Assembly: GCA_003255025.1 (NCBI GenBank)
Contig: QANY01013250.1
Location: 620,001-684,000, forward strand
Direction of reading: 5' to 3'
DNA length: 64,000 bases
From: Datisca glomerata
Taxonomy: Eukaryota > Streptophyta > Magnoliopsida > Cucurbitales > Datiscaceae
The first letter of the stretch is position 1. Each line of letters begins with the position of its first letter. The notes below the pieces were generated by a model. The model saw only the letters and a list, made by a program, of their open reading frames with translations. It made no database searches and was not told the origin of the DNA. Position numbers and translations under genes: made by a program. Positions 40,356 through 52,727 of this stretch are shown piece by piece.

Positions 40356-41431
40356 AAACAAAGCCATCTCGAGGCCTTAACTGTATCTCATGGTGTTGTA
40401 CTACTAATGGAGACCCTAGATTAAATTGACACGTCAACATTCTCTCACTCACTATTTTAGGATAACGTGTGTCTATTTTAATTAATCAATTAATTTTAAA
40501 TTAATTATTAGTTAAAATAACTCTATGAATGTAAAATTAACACTTAATCCAATCTAATTGATCTAAGGTCATTTATACCTCTAAAAAACCTAAGTCAAAA
40601 TTAGGTGAACTTAAAATAACTCATTAATTACATTATTCAAACTTTGATAAAACTCTTTTAACAAAGTTGGCTATCCTAAAAGTTACTATAGCTTTTAGAG
40701 TGGTGTGATTACCAAGTTTTAACTAATTAAAACCTAGTTGTTTAGATTCAATTGATTTTTCAAAACAATTCATATAAACATATTAGGAAAGTCCGAATCA
40801 ATCATGTTTCTACTAATGAGATGCATGATTAAACAAAACTTTTTGGGGTTTCATGTATGGCATGTGATTGACTAATTAATGGTCTTGTTATCAATAAAAT
40901 CAATAAATATTTATTTAATAATTAAATAAATAGATGATGATCTAAGTGACTATTGAGTATTTTTAAATTATAACATTTGAAAAATAAAAATAATTACAGA
41001 TAGGACTTCAAGAATACATATTACCCAAGTAGCTCCTCTCCACCAGAAGTCCAGCTTCATAATCTTCAAGCTTTGATCAAAACCCTTTTAATTAGGATAA
41101 ACTATTTTTCCTAATTAAATAATCTCATTAATTATCCTTTTAAAAGTAATTAAATTTGATAGTTAAAAAATAATTTGATGACTCATCAAACTTGCGTCAA
41201 ATCCAATCAATTAATTAATTTTAATTTTCAGAAAAAATTAAAATCAATAATTATCTTTTTAAAAATCAAATTTCAAATTTTAAAATACAAAAATTCAAAA
41301 TCAAAATTTCAAAGATGAGGTTGGGATTTTGGTTTCCGTGACACATCGTAGGGATATGGTAACACTGTATCATGGTTTTTTTGAAACTTCCCTTGCAGTA
41401 ACAATAATTGCCTCTGACGATAGGACTCTCC
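40355..41431 (-). mobile_element. Distal leader part of the split minus-strand copia element
   Basis: The reverse complement aligns by eye with the leader of the plus copia element. ATCCTAAAATAGTGAGTG, GTACAACACC(A/G)TGAGATACAG and GATGGCTTTGTTTTCATCC match 46200-46385; CATCTCATTAGTAGAAACATG matches near 45920; AAGGGAAGTTTC at the right edge matches 44128-44139. This continues the leader that begins at 53135, so the two pieces were one element before the plus element was inserted. Confidence 0.8.
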
Positions 41432-43602
41432 TGTTGGGGTTTATGCCCTCAAAGCATGTGTATTGACATTTTGATATGATATTTAATGAGCATTACATTT
41501 TCTTATAATTGCTCTTTTAAATTATTGTTGAATAATTTGTAGAAATATCTAAAAATTCTATATTCATTAATGAGCTATGATATTGTATTAGTATGAGAGG
41601 ATTAAGATCATAGATAATGAATAAAATTATCCGCAACATATTAAATATGAAATCTTTAATGAATAGTTGCTAGTACGGTTCACTAAGCATTATAAATGCA
41701 TGTGATCTAGATCCGGATCATTGATGTTGATAGACATCTTAATGAATGTGCTTTATATAATGAGATTATATATGGCTTGACCGATTTGAATTAATATATT
41801 TATCAATGTGTTGTTTATCATAAAAATTTAATATACATCAATTCGATGATCATATGTAGATCAGTTTGAATCTGAAGTAGTCATGAACTCATATGCATGT
41901 ATACTAGATCTTTTGATTCACTCAGTAAGGTTTGTTTTGAAAATAGGCTGGTGACTTTTATTTTAAAGATTCAATGATATAGATGGCTGGGAACATGATC
42001 TTACAAGATTTAGAACCAAACTTTCCTAACGGATCATATATTGGTTTTCTTAAATGTTAATTATGGAACTGAATGGTTACTGAGCTCAAATTTATAACAA
42101 AATTATAAATTAACCAATTACTAATGGATTGATGGTACTTAAGAATCAAAAGGTAATTAGAAGGGTAAAATGGTAATTTTGATCAATTCTAATTTACAGA
42201 CCAATAGTTGGAGGGTAGAACTACATAGAATGATTATATTAGTGGACTACATGAGAATACTCTGTAAATACAATCTGTAATCTCTAAGAGTGTAATTTTA
42301 TATTTATAGTGAAATTAATAAATAACATTATTTAATTAAAAGTTTTAATTAATAATTTGATTTATTAGAGCTTAGAATTATATGTCTATTGCCCTTAAGT
42401 CACCTCTGTACTGCGTAGTCTAGGGTGTGAATATTTCAGGATATGAGAAAATGACTTACTTGTCAATGAATTTTTATTCTGGGGCAAGTACATAATTATG
42501 GATAATTATTTGTGATTAATTAATTGAATTATTTATATATACTAGTATAATTTTTGGAGTTAATATATATATATATATATATCAATTTTTTTAATTATCG
42601 ACAAGTGAGACAAAATATCTAATTCATGAAATTAGATAATTAAATTATTATTAGATAATAATTTGGATTAATTAAATCTATTATTTATGAAATAACAGAT
42701 AATTTAGTTTATATGGATAATCAGATATGTTACTTTTGAATTAACTAATATTTAAATATTTAATTTGATTAAAATATATATTTAATCCACAGTAATTATC
42801 ACGTGTCAATCACTGATTGAGTATCAGAGATTGACATGGACTACTGTAGTACCACGTGACACTATAGTAGTAGGCGTGCAACAATGTAGTGCCACTTGGC
42901 ACTACAATAGTGTCGTGAGACATTGTGCTGCCTCACGACACACTATAGTGTCATGTGACACTGCAGTTATGCACAATAATAGTGGATCCTACTGCTATTG
43001 GTAATTTTATAATTAAATATTATTTTAATTATCCCAAAATATCTGATACGTCATTATCACGAAAAATATACAAATATTATTCTGATGGCCTCAAATGGAT
43101 GAATCAATCAAGAATCAATCAATCAGTTGAATGAGAGAATCAATTCATCAATCATCGTCACGTTCTTTTAGAGAATCATCTCACAAAATTCATTCTTAGT
43201 AAAATCTCTAGATCTTATGTGTTCAATACATTTAGAGACAGAAAAGTATCTTCATTATATTCTATGTGCCTACACATGTTCTAGTGCGTTGATAATTGAC
43301 TTGGAAGATATTGGTATTGATCTCGGAGTCTGCTGATCGTTGGAACGATTTCAAGCCAATGAGGAATTGATTGGTTTCACAAGGACGTTTGGTTTAGACT
43401 ACAAAAGGTATATAACTTTTAATCTTGTATGTTGTAAATTTAATATATAAATATATAATAGATCCTGATTGATTAAAAAGAGTTTTCAATAATTTTTTTG
43501 TTATTGTAGTGTTGCGCGATTTTATTTTATTAAAATATTTGATTTTACTAGAAATTTAATTTTTAAAATGGCCAAGCGCCACAAGCGCCGCGATGACCAA
43601 CA
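41432..43602 (+). repeat. 5' LTR of the plus copia element
   Basis: 2171 bp, starting TGTTGGGGTTTATG and ending GACCAACA immediately before the primer-binding site. It contains a cluster of short hairpins at 42841-42975 and shares its whole length with the LTRs at 50517-52727 and (inverted) 53136-55262. Confidence 0.92.
42841..42975. repeat. Hairpin cluster inside the LTR
   Basis: Several imperfect inverted repeats in series, such as GTAGTGCCA/TGGCACTAC, ATAGTGTCATG/TGACACT and GTGAGACA/GCCTCAC. The equivalent clusters lie at about 51878-52015 in the 3' LTR and 53745-53915 in the inverted LTR. Confidence 0.8.
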
Positions 43603-43604
43603 AG

Positions 43605-43616
43605 TGGTATCAGAGC
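43605..43616 (+). promoter_or_regulatory. Primer-binding site (initiator tRNA-Met)
   Basis: TGGTATCAGAGC, two bases after the 5' LTR, complements the 3' end of plant initiator methionyl-tRNA, the usual primer of copia reverse transcription. Confidence 0.93.
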
Positions 43617-43892
43617 GGTCTTTATATATTTGTATGGTAAATACTATGTGAGTTTTCTTGCATCGTTCATATAATACGAGATATGTATGAATGAATGGAT
43701 GATTATATTTTTTGAATGTATGAAAAATAATGGATCGTTAATTGTATGTTGATTATTGAGTTAGGTTTTGATCTTTTTAATTTTCCCGTAGACCTTGTGT
43801 AAGCTGTTTTAAGGCGTATTATTGTAATTATTTCAAACGCAAGAAGATGAAGAACGAACGAGACGAACAATAGAAAATTTATTGTTAACGGT

Positions 43893-44035
43893 GGAAGTTT
43901 ACTGTTCACAGAAATGACTGTTCATGTTGGAATCTACTGCTCACTGAAATCACTGCTCATGATGGAATCTACTGTTCACTGAAATCACTGGTCATGATGG
44001 AATTTTACTGTTCACGAAAAACTTACTGTTCATTC
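43893..44035 (+). repeat. 35-bp tandem repeat in the copia leader, ~4 copies
   Basis: Units start at 43893, 43929, 43964 and 43999 (GGAAGTTT / GGAATCTA / GGAATCTA / GGAATTTT), each followed by ACTG(T/C)TCAC and GAAATCACTG-like sequence. The sister element has unrelated sequence at this position. Confidence 0.85.
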
Positions 44036-44429
44036 CCGAAAATACTGTTCCGCAGTGATTGTGGCCGGTGATGATGGGGCAGTGATAGGAGATTTCTATT
44101 GTCGGTGACAACTGTTGTCACTTTTAGGGAAGTTTCGTACAAACCTTGATATCAACCAACCTTATCACCACAGAGTTTGGTGATAACCCTGAATCTATCA
44201 ATTCTTTTTAAATTTTGAAATTAATAGGTTGATTGGGTTTGACTTAAGTTTGACCAAATCGAATAAAGTTTTTATTTAATTAAGTCAAAGTCAACTATTT
44301 TAAAAAAGATAATTATAGAAATTAATTTTAATTAAGAAAAAATATTTTTTTTAATTAAATAGAATTTTGTTCAAAGCTTGGAGATTATGAAGATGAACAT
44401 CAAGGAGAGAAGGTAATAAAAGACATTGA

Positions 44430-45794
44430 ACAAAAATCACTCTCTCACAGTGCCTCTCTCTTCAACCCCTACTCTCCTCGCGAAAAGTTCACAAAGAGCT
44501 CTCTCTGCTACGAGGCTCACATAACTTTCTCTTCATGAGGCAAAGCTTTCTCTCAGCTCTTTCATTCTTGCATGCATCTCTTGCAACTCTCTCTTTCAAC
44601 TCTCTGTCATAGATTCTCTCTTGTAGCTATTTCTCTGTGCTCTTTCTCGTAGCTAACTCTCTCAGCTCTGTCTAGCTCTGTCTCGTTGTTGTCTCTCATT
44701 CAACTCATTTATCTTTATCCTTTTGTAATTACTTCTATCTTTTTATTTGTAGAGAGATTAGTGAAGTTTCCCCGAAGAATAAGTGCTTTATGTGGTCTCA
44801 ACGATCAAGCTCAACAGTTCGATGAGCATTTAGCACAACCGTAGCAGCAACAGCAACAAGCTATGGCTCAAAACTCAAACAGTGACCAAGCTACGGCTAT
44901 ACATCTTGCTACTACCAATGGTATGGCTTATGTAAAGAACTCCTTCAATCAACCATCTGCATCAACCTCATCAAGCACCATTGCTAGATTACTACATCAG
45001 AATTCCATAAACTTGAGACAGCAAAATTTCATAAACAATGCAAGCAACAACCCTTACAAGGGAAGCTCTGTTCAAATCTCATCCCCGAGTTCTTCTAGTC
45101 CAATGGTGCAAGCTCAATCGAACCCTTCATCTTTTCAATCATCTAACCATCCTCCCACTAATAATTCCTTACAATAACATGCACTTTCTTCAGAGGCTGA
45201 CCCAACAGACTCTCAAGTCCCAAAGCTCTGTCCAAAAGATCATACAAGAGTATATGATGTCAAGAAGTTATTTCTTGAAACTCCCCCTGCCCCATCTTAA
45301 TCAATATGTAATTATCATTTTGATGCATACATAGCAGTTTCAATCCTACGCCTTCAACCACTTAGCCATCTCTCCTACATAATGATTATGCTAGTAGACA
45401 ATTAGTATGTAACAAATTTGAGTAATTAAATAAAATGATATGTGATTGTGTTAAGAACATTATTAAAACAATAAGAAATGAAAAATGCTATGAAAGACTT
45501 ACAATAGCATTTACAAAATGCTATGCAAGATCTACGATAATATTTATAAAACACTGTAAAAGACCTACTACAACATTTATAAAATGTTATGAATGACTTT
45601 TACAGTGTTTTTTAAACGCCATGAAAAGTGTTTGATAGCTTTTAAAAATCGTAGGCTTTTTTATAGCGTTTATAAAATACTATCACAGGTATCAGGCTTT
45701 TAATAACGTCGGTATATATAGAGTTTTCAGAAACGCTATCAAAATCCTATGATAGCATTTTTTGGCCGTTATCGTAGCCTTTTTTGTTGTAGTG
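44430..45794 (+). mobile_element. Insertion with CACTA-like 3' end carrying a SEUSS fragment
   Basis: This segment is absent from the sister element, whose leader passes directly from a ...GGTAATA...TTGAA match (plus side near 44412-44429) to a GTCC...ATT match (after 45794). The right end, inverted, reads CACTACAACAAAAAAGGCTA, the terminal form of CACTA (En/Spm) transposons. Inside it are subterminal repeats (ATAAAATGCTAT / ATAAAACACTGT / TTATAAAATGTTATG, 45480-45700). A left CACTA end was not found, so the element is truncated or its left terminus has decayed. A CT-rich stretch (44450-44700) of unknown origin precedes the SEUSS piece. Confidence 0.65.
44753..45275 (+). pseudogene. SEU: Captured fragment of the SEUSS co-repressor gene
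   Basis: Starts at a splice-acceptor-like TTTTTATTTGTAG and reads RLVKFPRRISALCGLNDQAQ, an in-frame TAG at 44842-44844, QQQQQAMAQNSNSDQ, then SASTSSSTIARLLHQNS, a QNFINNASNNPYKG stretch, SVQISSPSSSS and NPSSFQSSN. After a stop and a frame change comes SSVQKIIQEYMM (about 45219-45254). This order of Q-run, SDQ, STSSxxIxxLxHQNS, NPYxGxSVQxxSPSSS, FQS and SSVQKI is that of the C-terminal part of plant SEUSS, a transcriptional co-repressor that works with LEUNIG in flower development. The N-terminal LIM-binding-like domain is missing. The preserved intron edge suggests capture from genomic DNA. Confidence 0.85.
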
Positions 45795-46842
45795 TCGGTC
45801 CATATTATTTTATTTTATTGTTAAATAATTATTTTAATTGTTATGTTTGATAACATGTCAATGCATTAGTCGATCACATGCCATACATGAAAATCTCACA
45901 CAGTTTTATTTAATCATGCATCTCATCAGTAGAAACATGATTAATTAGGATTGTCCTAATATGTTTGTATGTATTATGTTATGAAATCAATCGCATGTAA
46001 ACTGCTAGATTTTAATTAGTTAAAACTTGATATTCACACCACGCTAAGGGCTATAGTAACCTTTTAGTGAAAAAGTTTTATTAAAGTTTGATGAATATAG
46101 TTAATTAGTTAATCTAAGTTCATTTAATTATGACTTAGGCACTTTAGAAGGTTAAATGAACTTAGACCAATAAGATCGACATAACTGAATATTAAATATT
46201 CATAGGGTTATTACTTTAACTAGTGATTAATTTGAAATTAATTAATTAGTTAAAAATAAAAACACATAATCCTAAAATAGTGAGTGGGAGAAGGTTGACA
46301 TGTCAATGTAACCTACGGTCTCCATTATTAGTACAACACCGTGAGATACAGTGAGGCCCTCGTGATGGCTTTGTTTTCATCCTCCAAAGGAAGGTTTTGA
46401 TCTGTATCAATACCAACGTTGGACTTCTTAAAGAGATAGAAGGAAGTGATGTAGTTTAGTTTTGACCGACCCTAAGGCGGCATATTCTAAATGAAGTTAT
46501 GGAATCTGAAATGATGAGTTACACTCACAAAGTCACAATTAAGCTTTCATGGGGATTGTTGTGACTTGATCGAACAAGCAGTACCTTATTGTTAAAAGAG
46601 AAAATATGAGATATTTTGAGTTTTAATTAATTAGGATGAGAATGTCTTATAGACAGTCTGAGGTTCATCTGACTGACCTTAATGCATCACATTAATCGTT
46701 TGGTTATTTTATCGTGATTAGTAAATGTTAAATTTTGTGTGTTTATTATGTTGCATTCATGCACCACGTTTACTTTTCAAATTCTAGATATTTATCAATT
46801 ATATTGAATCTTGTATGTTTTTAAATTTCAGTTATAATTATT

Positions 46843-49800
46843 ATGCCTATCATGGGAAACTTTGTTATTGCTTTACTCGCTCTCGAGGAATTGAATGATG
46901 ATAATTTCGTATGTTGAAAATAAAATATGAATATAATGCTAATTTGTGAGAACCATAAGTTCATTCTTACTGAGGAATGTCCTGAGGGGGCCGCTTTAAT
47001 GCCCCCAATAATGTTAAGGACATATATGATGCTTGGATTATATCAAACAACAAGGCGCAGTGCTACATGCTTGTGAGCATGAATGATATTTTGAGAACCA
47101 AGCATGAAAGCATGGAGACTACCTATGAGATTATGGAATCTCTACATGTGATGTTTGGGCAGCAGTCTGATCAAAGTCATCATGAGGCCACTAGGAGATA
47201 TATGACAACTAGGATGAGAAAGTGTACTTCTGTACGAGAATATATTTTGAACATGATCAAATGCACGAGGTAGAAGTACATGGATCGACCATTGATGAGC
47301 GGACTCAAGTTAGCATTATACTTGAGACACTCACACTAGCTTTTTCTACGTCCACGACCAACTATGTTATGAACAAGTTATAATTTAACATGACCCAATT
47401 GTTGAATGAACTGCAGATTTTTCAGTCACTCAACCTTTAGATTGATCAAAGAGGGCAAGGTAAATATTGTTGAGCAAAAGCCTTCTTCCACGATTAAAAG
47501 TAACAAGTGGAAGAAGATCAATGAAAGGGCAAAAGCAAGAACAAGAAAAGGAAGAAAGCCAAGACATCGCCAAAAGTCAAGAAGAACAATAAAAAGACAG
47601 CAACCCCAAGGGAAAATGTTTTCACTGTGGGGTTGAAGGTCATTGGAAGAGAAACTGTAACAAGTATCTTTCTGAGCTGAAAAAGAAAGGTAAATATGAT
47701 TTAATTGTTCTTGAAGTTTGTTTAGTGGAATATGATTTGTCATTCTGGATAATTGATTCATGAGCCACTAACCATGTATGTTCTTCTTTGCAGATGCTTG
47801 ATTCGTCAAGGGAGATGGCTGATGCCGAGGTCATTTTGAGAGTCAACAGTGGTGCGCTCGTGTCAGCTAAAGCATTAGGGACAGTCCGTTTACTTTTTGG
47901 ATACATTTAGTTTTGAACGATATTTATTATATTCCTGGATTTGTGAGAAACTTGATTTCTCTTTTATTTTTACAAGAACAATTATTCGAAGTTTCTTTTA
48001 TAAATAAAGAGTTTATTATTTCTAAGAATGAATTTGATATTCATCATACAAAATTTATAAATGGAGTGTAATGCGTAAACCGAATGAATGCGCGTTAAAT
48101 AATTTTGAATTGTTTAAAGTAGCAAAATCTAAATGTAACAAATGACAAAGAGTTTCTCACAATGGTGATAAACCATATATTTGACATCTTAGGTTGGAAC
48201 ATATTAATCTAGATAGGTTAAATAGGTTAACAAAATATGGTGTTTTGAGATAAATTAAAAGTTAGAACTCTTCTTATTTGTGAATCCTATCTAGAGGGTA
48301 AAATGACCAAGAGACCTTTCTCTGGAAAAGGCAAAAGAGCTAAGAAACCACTTGAGCTAGTACATATCGATGTATGTGGACCGATCAATGAATAAGCTAG
48401 AGGTGGGTATGAGTATTTTGTCACTTTTATTGACGATTACTCAAGATATGGTTATACTTACCTAATGCAAAAAAAGTCTGAAAGTTTTGGAAAGTTTAAA
48501 GACTTCAAAGTTGAAGCTGAAAAGTAATTAGGTAAATCATTGAAAGCCCTTCGATCCGATCGAGGCGGTGAATACTTGGATTTTGAATTCAAGGATTATT
48601 TACTGGAGTGTGGAATCCTATCGCAACTCATAATACCTAGAACATCATATCAAAATGATGTTGCAGAGAGGAGAAACCTAATCTTATTGGATATAGTTAG
48701 GTCGATGTTAAGCTACTCATCACCGTCACTTACATTTTGGGGATATGCACTACACACAGCAACTTACATTTTGAATGTAGTGCACTCTAAGTTTGTAAGC
48801 AAGACATCTTAGAGTTATGAAATGGCTCTAAACCTAGTTTGCGTCATTTCCATATATGGGGGTGTCCATCTCACGGTCTTAGACCCAAGACCAGAAGCTT
48901 AGACTCGAGATATGAGGTATGCATATTCGTAGGCTATGCTCCAGAGACTAGATGTGAGTACTTTTATAGTCACAATGATCAAAAGATGTTTGTATCGAGA
49001 AATGCAATCTTCCTTGAGCATGACTATATAAAAAATACAAACCTCGTAAATAAGTAGTTCTCAAGGAATTAACGGCAGATGAGATCATACCAGCTTCAAT
49101 TTCTACTGATAAACGACGAACCATAAAAATCACAGTTCCTGTAAAGGTAACCCCGGTGCAACGTCATAGTGGGAGGTTGTGAGACAAACAGTTCGCTACG
49201 AACTAGAGGCACATGTCCCAGTGTCAGACACTAATAATGATGATCCATTATCTTATGAAGAAGCAATAGATGATCCTGAAAATAAGAAATGGCAAGATGT
49301 CAAGATGGCGGGCCTATTGGATGTAAATGGATCTTCAAGAAGAAAAGAGGTGCATATGAGAAAGTATAGACTTTCAAAGCACAGTTAGTAGCCGTGGGCT
49401 ATACGTAAAGGGAGGGAGTCGACTATGAATAGACATTCTCCCCTGTGGCCATGCTAAAATCCATTCGCATCCTTTTATCCATAGCCGCTAGTTTTGACTA
49501 TGAGATATGACAAATGGACGTTAATACAACTTTCTTAATGGCTCTCTTTAAGAAAATATCTATATGATACAACCAGAAGGGTTCGAACAAAAGGGGCAAG
49601 ATCAGAGAGTATGCAAGTTACTTAAATCCATTTATGGATTAAAGCAAGCATCTAGATCTTAGAAAATTATATTTGATGAGATCATAAAGTCTTATGGATT
49701 CGAGCAAAATGTTGATGAAAAATTTGTATCTAAATACCTCAAAGATAAGATAATGCTTTTCTTAGTTCTTTATGTAGACGATATTCTACTAATTGGGAAT

Positions 49801-50508
49801 TATGTAGAAACTTTGTCAAAGGTAAAGAAGTGGTTAACTAAGAAATTCCAAATGAAAGATTTGAGAGAGGCAAGTTATGTTCTAGGCATCCAAATCTTAA
49901 TGGATAGACAGAACAAACGCTTGGCACTTTCTCAGGTATCTTATATTGATAATATGCTAGAGAGATTCTCTATGAAAAATTTAAGAAAAGTCAACTACCG
50001 ACCAGACATGGAATTGTCCTCTCCGAGGAACAGTGTTCTTAGACGAGGAATATGATATAAGAAAGGTTCCCCATGCTTCAGCAGTTGGAAGTCTCATGTA
50101 TGCCATGTTGTGTGCGAGATCAGACATCTATTATGCAGTGAAAATTGTCAGTCTTTATCAATCGAATCCAGGTTTGGAACACTGGATTGTTGTAAAGCAC
50201 ATTCTCAAGTATCTTAGGAGAATGAGAAACTATATGCTTGTTTTTTAAGGTGGAGACCTGAATCGCATTGGATATACTGATTAGGAATTAGATAAGAATA
50301 GTTGAAAGTCAAAGCCTGAATCATACACCGAGGTGATCTAGTTGTTATGAAGATAACGTTGGATCAAAATCTGGCTCTGACTGTTATGGGGATAACATTG
50401 GATCAGAACCTAGCTGATCAATTTACCGAGACACTTTCTGCAAAATCGTTTGAGGGTCATGTGCGAAAAAATGGATTGAGAGAAATGCGACATTTGCTTA
50501 AGGGCTAG
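46843..50508 (+). pseudogene. Broken copia gag-pol polyprotein
   Basis: In order: gag start (46843/46852, FVIALLALEELNDDNF) and gag core around 47067-47270; a CCHC zinc knuckle KCFHCGVEGHWKRNC (47614-47658); protease WIIDS*ATNHVC, where the Gly codon of the Asp-Ser-Gly site is TGA (47761-47763); the gag-pre-integrase region about 48160-48350; integrase core with VHIDVCGPI, IDDYSRYGY, LRSDRGGEYL and VAERRN (48360-48810); reverse transcriptase with LYVDDILLIGN (49771-49800); RNase H region; end LREMRHLLKG and TAG at 50506-50508. Numerous stops and frame changes make it non-functional. Domain order (integrase before RT) proves copia type. Confidence 0.9.
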
Positions 50509-50516
50509 TGGGAGAT
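50509..50516 (+). promoter_or_regulatory. Polypurine tract
   Basis: TGGGAGAT-type purine stretch directly after the pol stop codon and touching the 3' LTR start (TGTTGG at 50517). It primes plus-strand synthesis in LTR elements. Confidence 0.75.
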
Positions 50517-52727
50517 TGTTGGGGGTTATGACTTCAAAGCATGTGTATTGACATTTTGATATAAAATGAGCGTTACATTATCTTATAATTATTCTTTTTA
50601 AATTATTGTTGAATAATTTATATAAATATATGAAAATTTCATATTCATCAATGAGACTATGATCTTGTATTAGTACGAGCGAATTAAGATCATAGATAAT
50701 GAATGAAATTGTCAGCAACATATTAAAGTATATAATCTTTGATGAATGCTTGCTAGTGCGGTTCATTAAGCATTATGAATGGATGTAATCTAGATCCTGA
50801 TCGTTGATGTGGATAAATATCTTAGTGAATGTGCTTCATATAATGAGTTTATATATGACTGGACCGATGTGAATTAATATCTTTATCAACGTGCCGTTTA
50901 TCATAAAAATTTAATACACATCAATTTGATGATCATATATAGATCAGTATAAATCCTGAGTAGTCATGAACTCCTATGTATGTCTACTGGATCTTTTGAT
51001 TCACTCATTAAGATTTGTTTGGAAAACATGCTAGTGACTTTTTTTAGAGATTAAGTGATATGAATGACTGGAAAGAAGATCTTACAAGTCTTAGAATCTA
51101 AGCTTTGCTAACGGATCATAAATTGTTTCTTTAAATGTTAATTCTGGAATTGAATGGTTATTGAGCTTAAATTTATGATAAGATTATAAATTAGCTATTC
51201 ATTAGTAGATTAATGGCGCTTAAGGATCAAAAGGTAAATACAATCTGTAATTGGAGGACAAAACTACATAAAATGATTATATCGGTGGACTACATGAGAA
51301 TACTCTGTAAATACAATCTGTAATCTCTAAGAGTGCAATTCCATATTTATAGTGGAGTAATAATAGAATTAATAAATAAGATTATTTAATTAAAAATTTT
51401 AATTAATAATATGATTTATTGAAGCTTAGGATTATAGGTTCATGGTCTCCAATTTACATATGTACTATGAAATTTAGGGTGTGAACATTTCAGGACATAA
51501 GAAAAAAACTTACTTGCAAATAAATATTTATTCTAGTGTAAGTATATAATTATGTGATTAATTAATTAAGAATTAATTATATATATTAATATAATTTTCG
51601 AAATGAATATATAAATAATTATCAATTTTCTTAATTATCGATAAGTGAGACAAAATATCTAATTTATGAAATTAGATAATTAGATTATTATTAGACACTA
51701 ATTTGGATAAATTAAATCTGTTATTTATGAAATAATAGATAATTTAGTTGATATGGATAATCAGATATGTTAATTTTGAATTAACTAATATCTAGATATT
51801 TAATTTGATTAAAATAAATATTTAATACGCAGTAATTATCGCGTATCAATCTGATTTAGTATCAAAGATTGATATGGACTACTGTAGTGTCACATGACAC
51901 TACAATAGTGGTGTGCAACATTGTAGTGCCACATGACACTACAATGGTGCTTTGAGGCATTGTGCTGTCTCACGGCACACTGCAGTCCCATGCGGCACTG
52001 CAATTGTGCAAAATAGCAGTGAGTCCCACTACTATTGTAAATTTTATAATTAAATATTATGTCAATTATCTCAAACTATCTGATACGTCATTATAAAAAA
52101 ATATACATATATTATTTTGATGACCTCATATGGATGAATCAATCAAGAATCAATCAATCAGTTGAATGAGAGAATCAGTTCATGAATCAAGAGTTGAGAG
52201 AAGAGCACAATTCTCAAAGAGTGATTTTTCTATGATTAAGAGTTAATCAAATCTCTAAAAGAATCATCGTCACGTTCTTTCAGAGAATCGTCTCACAAAA
52301 TACATTCTCAATAAAATCTCTAGATCTCATGTATTGAGTACGTCTAGAGATAGAAAAAGGTCATCGTTATATTCTACGTGCTCACACACGTCCTAGTGCT
52401 TTGAGGATTGACTTGAAAGATCTTGGTGTGGATCTCAGAGTTTGCTGATCTTTGGAATGATTTCGTGGGAATAGAGAATTAATTGGTTTCGCGAGGGCGT
52501 TTGATTTAGACTACAAGTGGTATATGAATCATAACCTTGTATGTTTTAATATGTAAATATATAATAGATCCTGACTGATTGAAAATAATTTTCAATAAAA
52601 ATTTTTTTGGTTACCATAGCGTTGCACGGTTTTATTTTATTAAAAGATTTGATTTTTAATAAAATTTTAATTTTTAAAATGGTCACACGCCACACACTTC
52701 TACCGCGCACATGCCGGACGACCAACA
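50517..52727 (+). repeat. 3' LTR of the plus copia element
   Basis: 2211 bp, TGTTGGGGGTTATG...GACCAACA, collinear with the 5' LTR but visibly diverged, with small insertions and deletions. Confidence 0.92.

Larger units (their letters stand above)
41432..52727 (+). mobile_element. Ty1/copia LTR retrotransposon (11.3 kb, inactive)
   Basis: A complete LTR-to-LTR element: 5' LTR 41432-43602, primer-binding site 43605-43616, long leader, broken gag-pol 46843-50508, polypurine tract 50509-50516, 3' LTR 50517-52727. Both LTRs have TGTTGG...CCAACA ends. It lies inside the leader of a minus-strand element of the same family. Flanks TCTCC and AGTCC share 3 of 5 bases, a decayed 5-bp target duplication at best. 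The two LTRs differ at roughly one base in ten over the first ~250 bp by eye, so the insertion is old. The leader carries a 1.4-kb secondary insertion (44430-45794). Confidence 0.92.
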
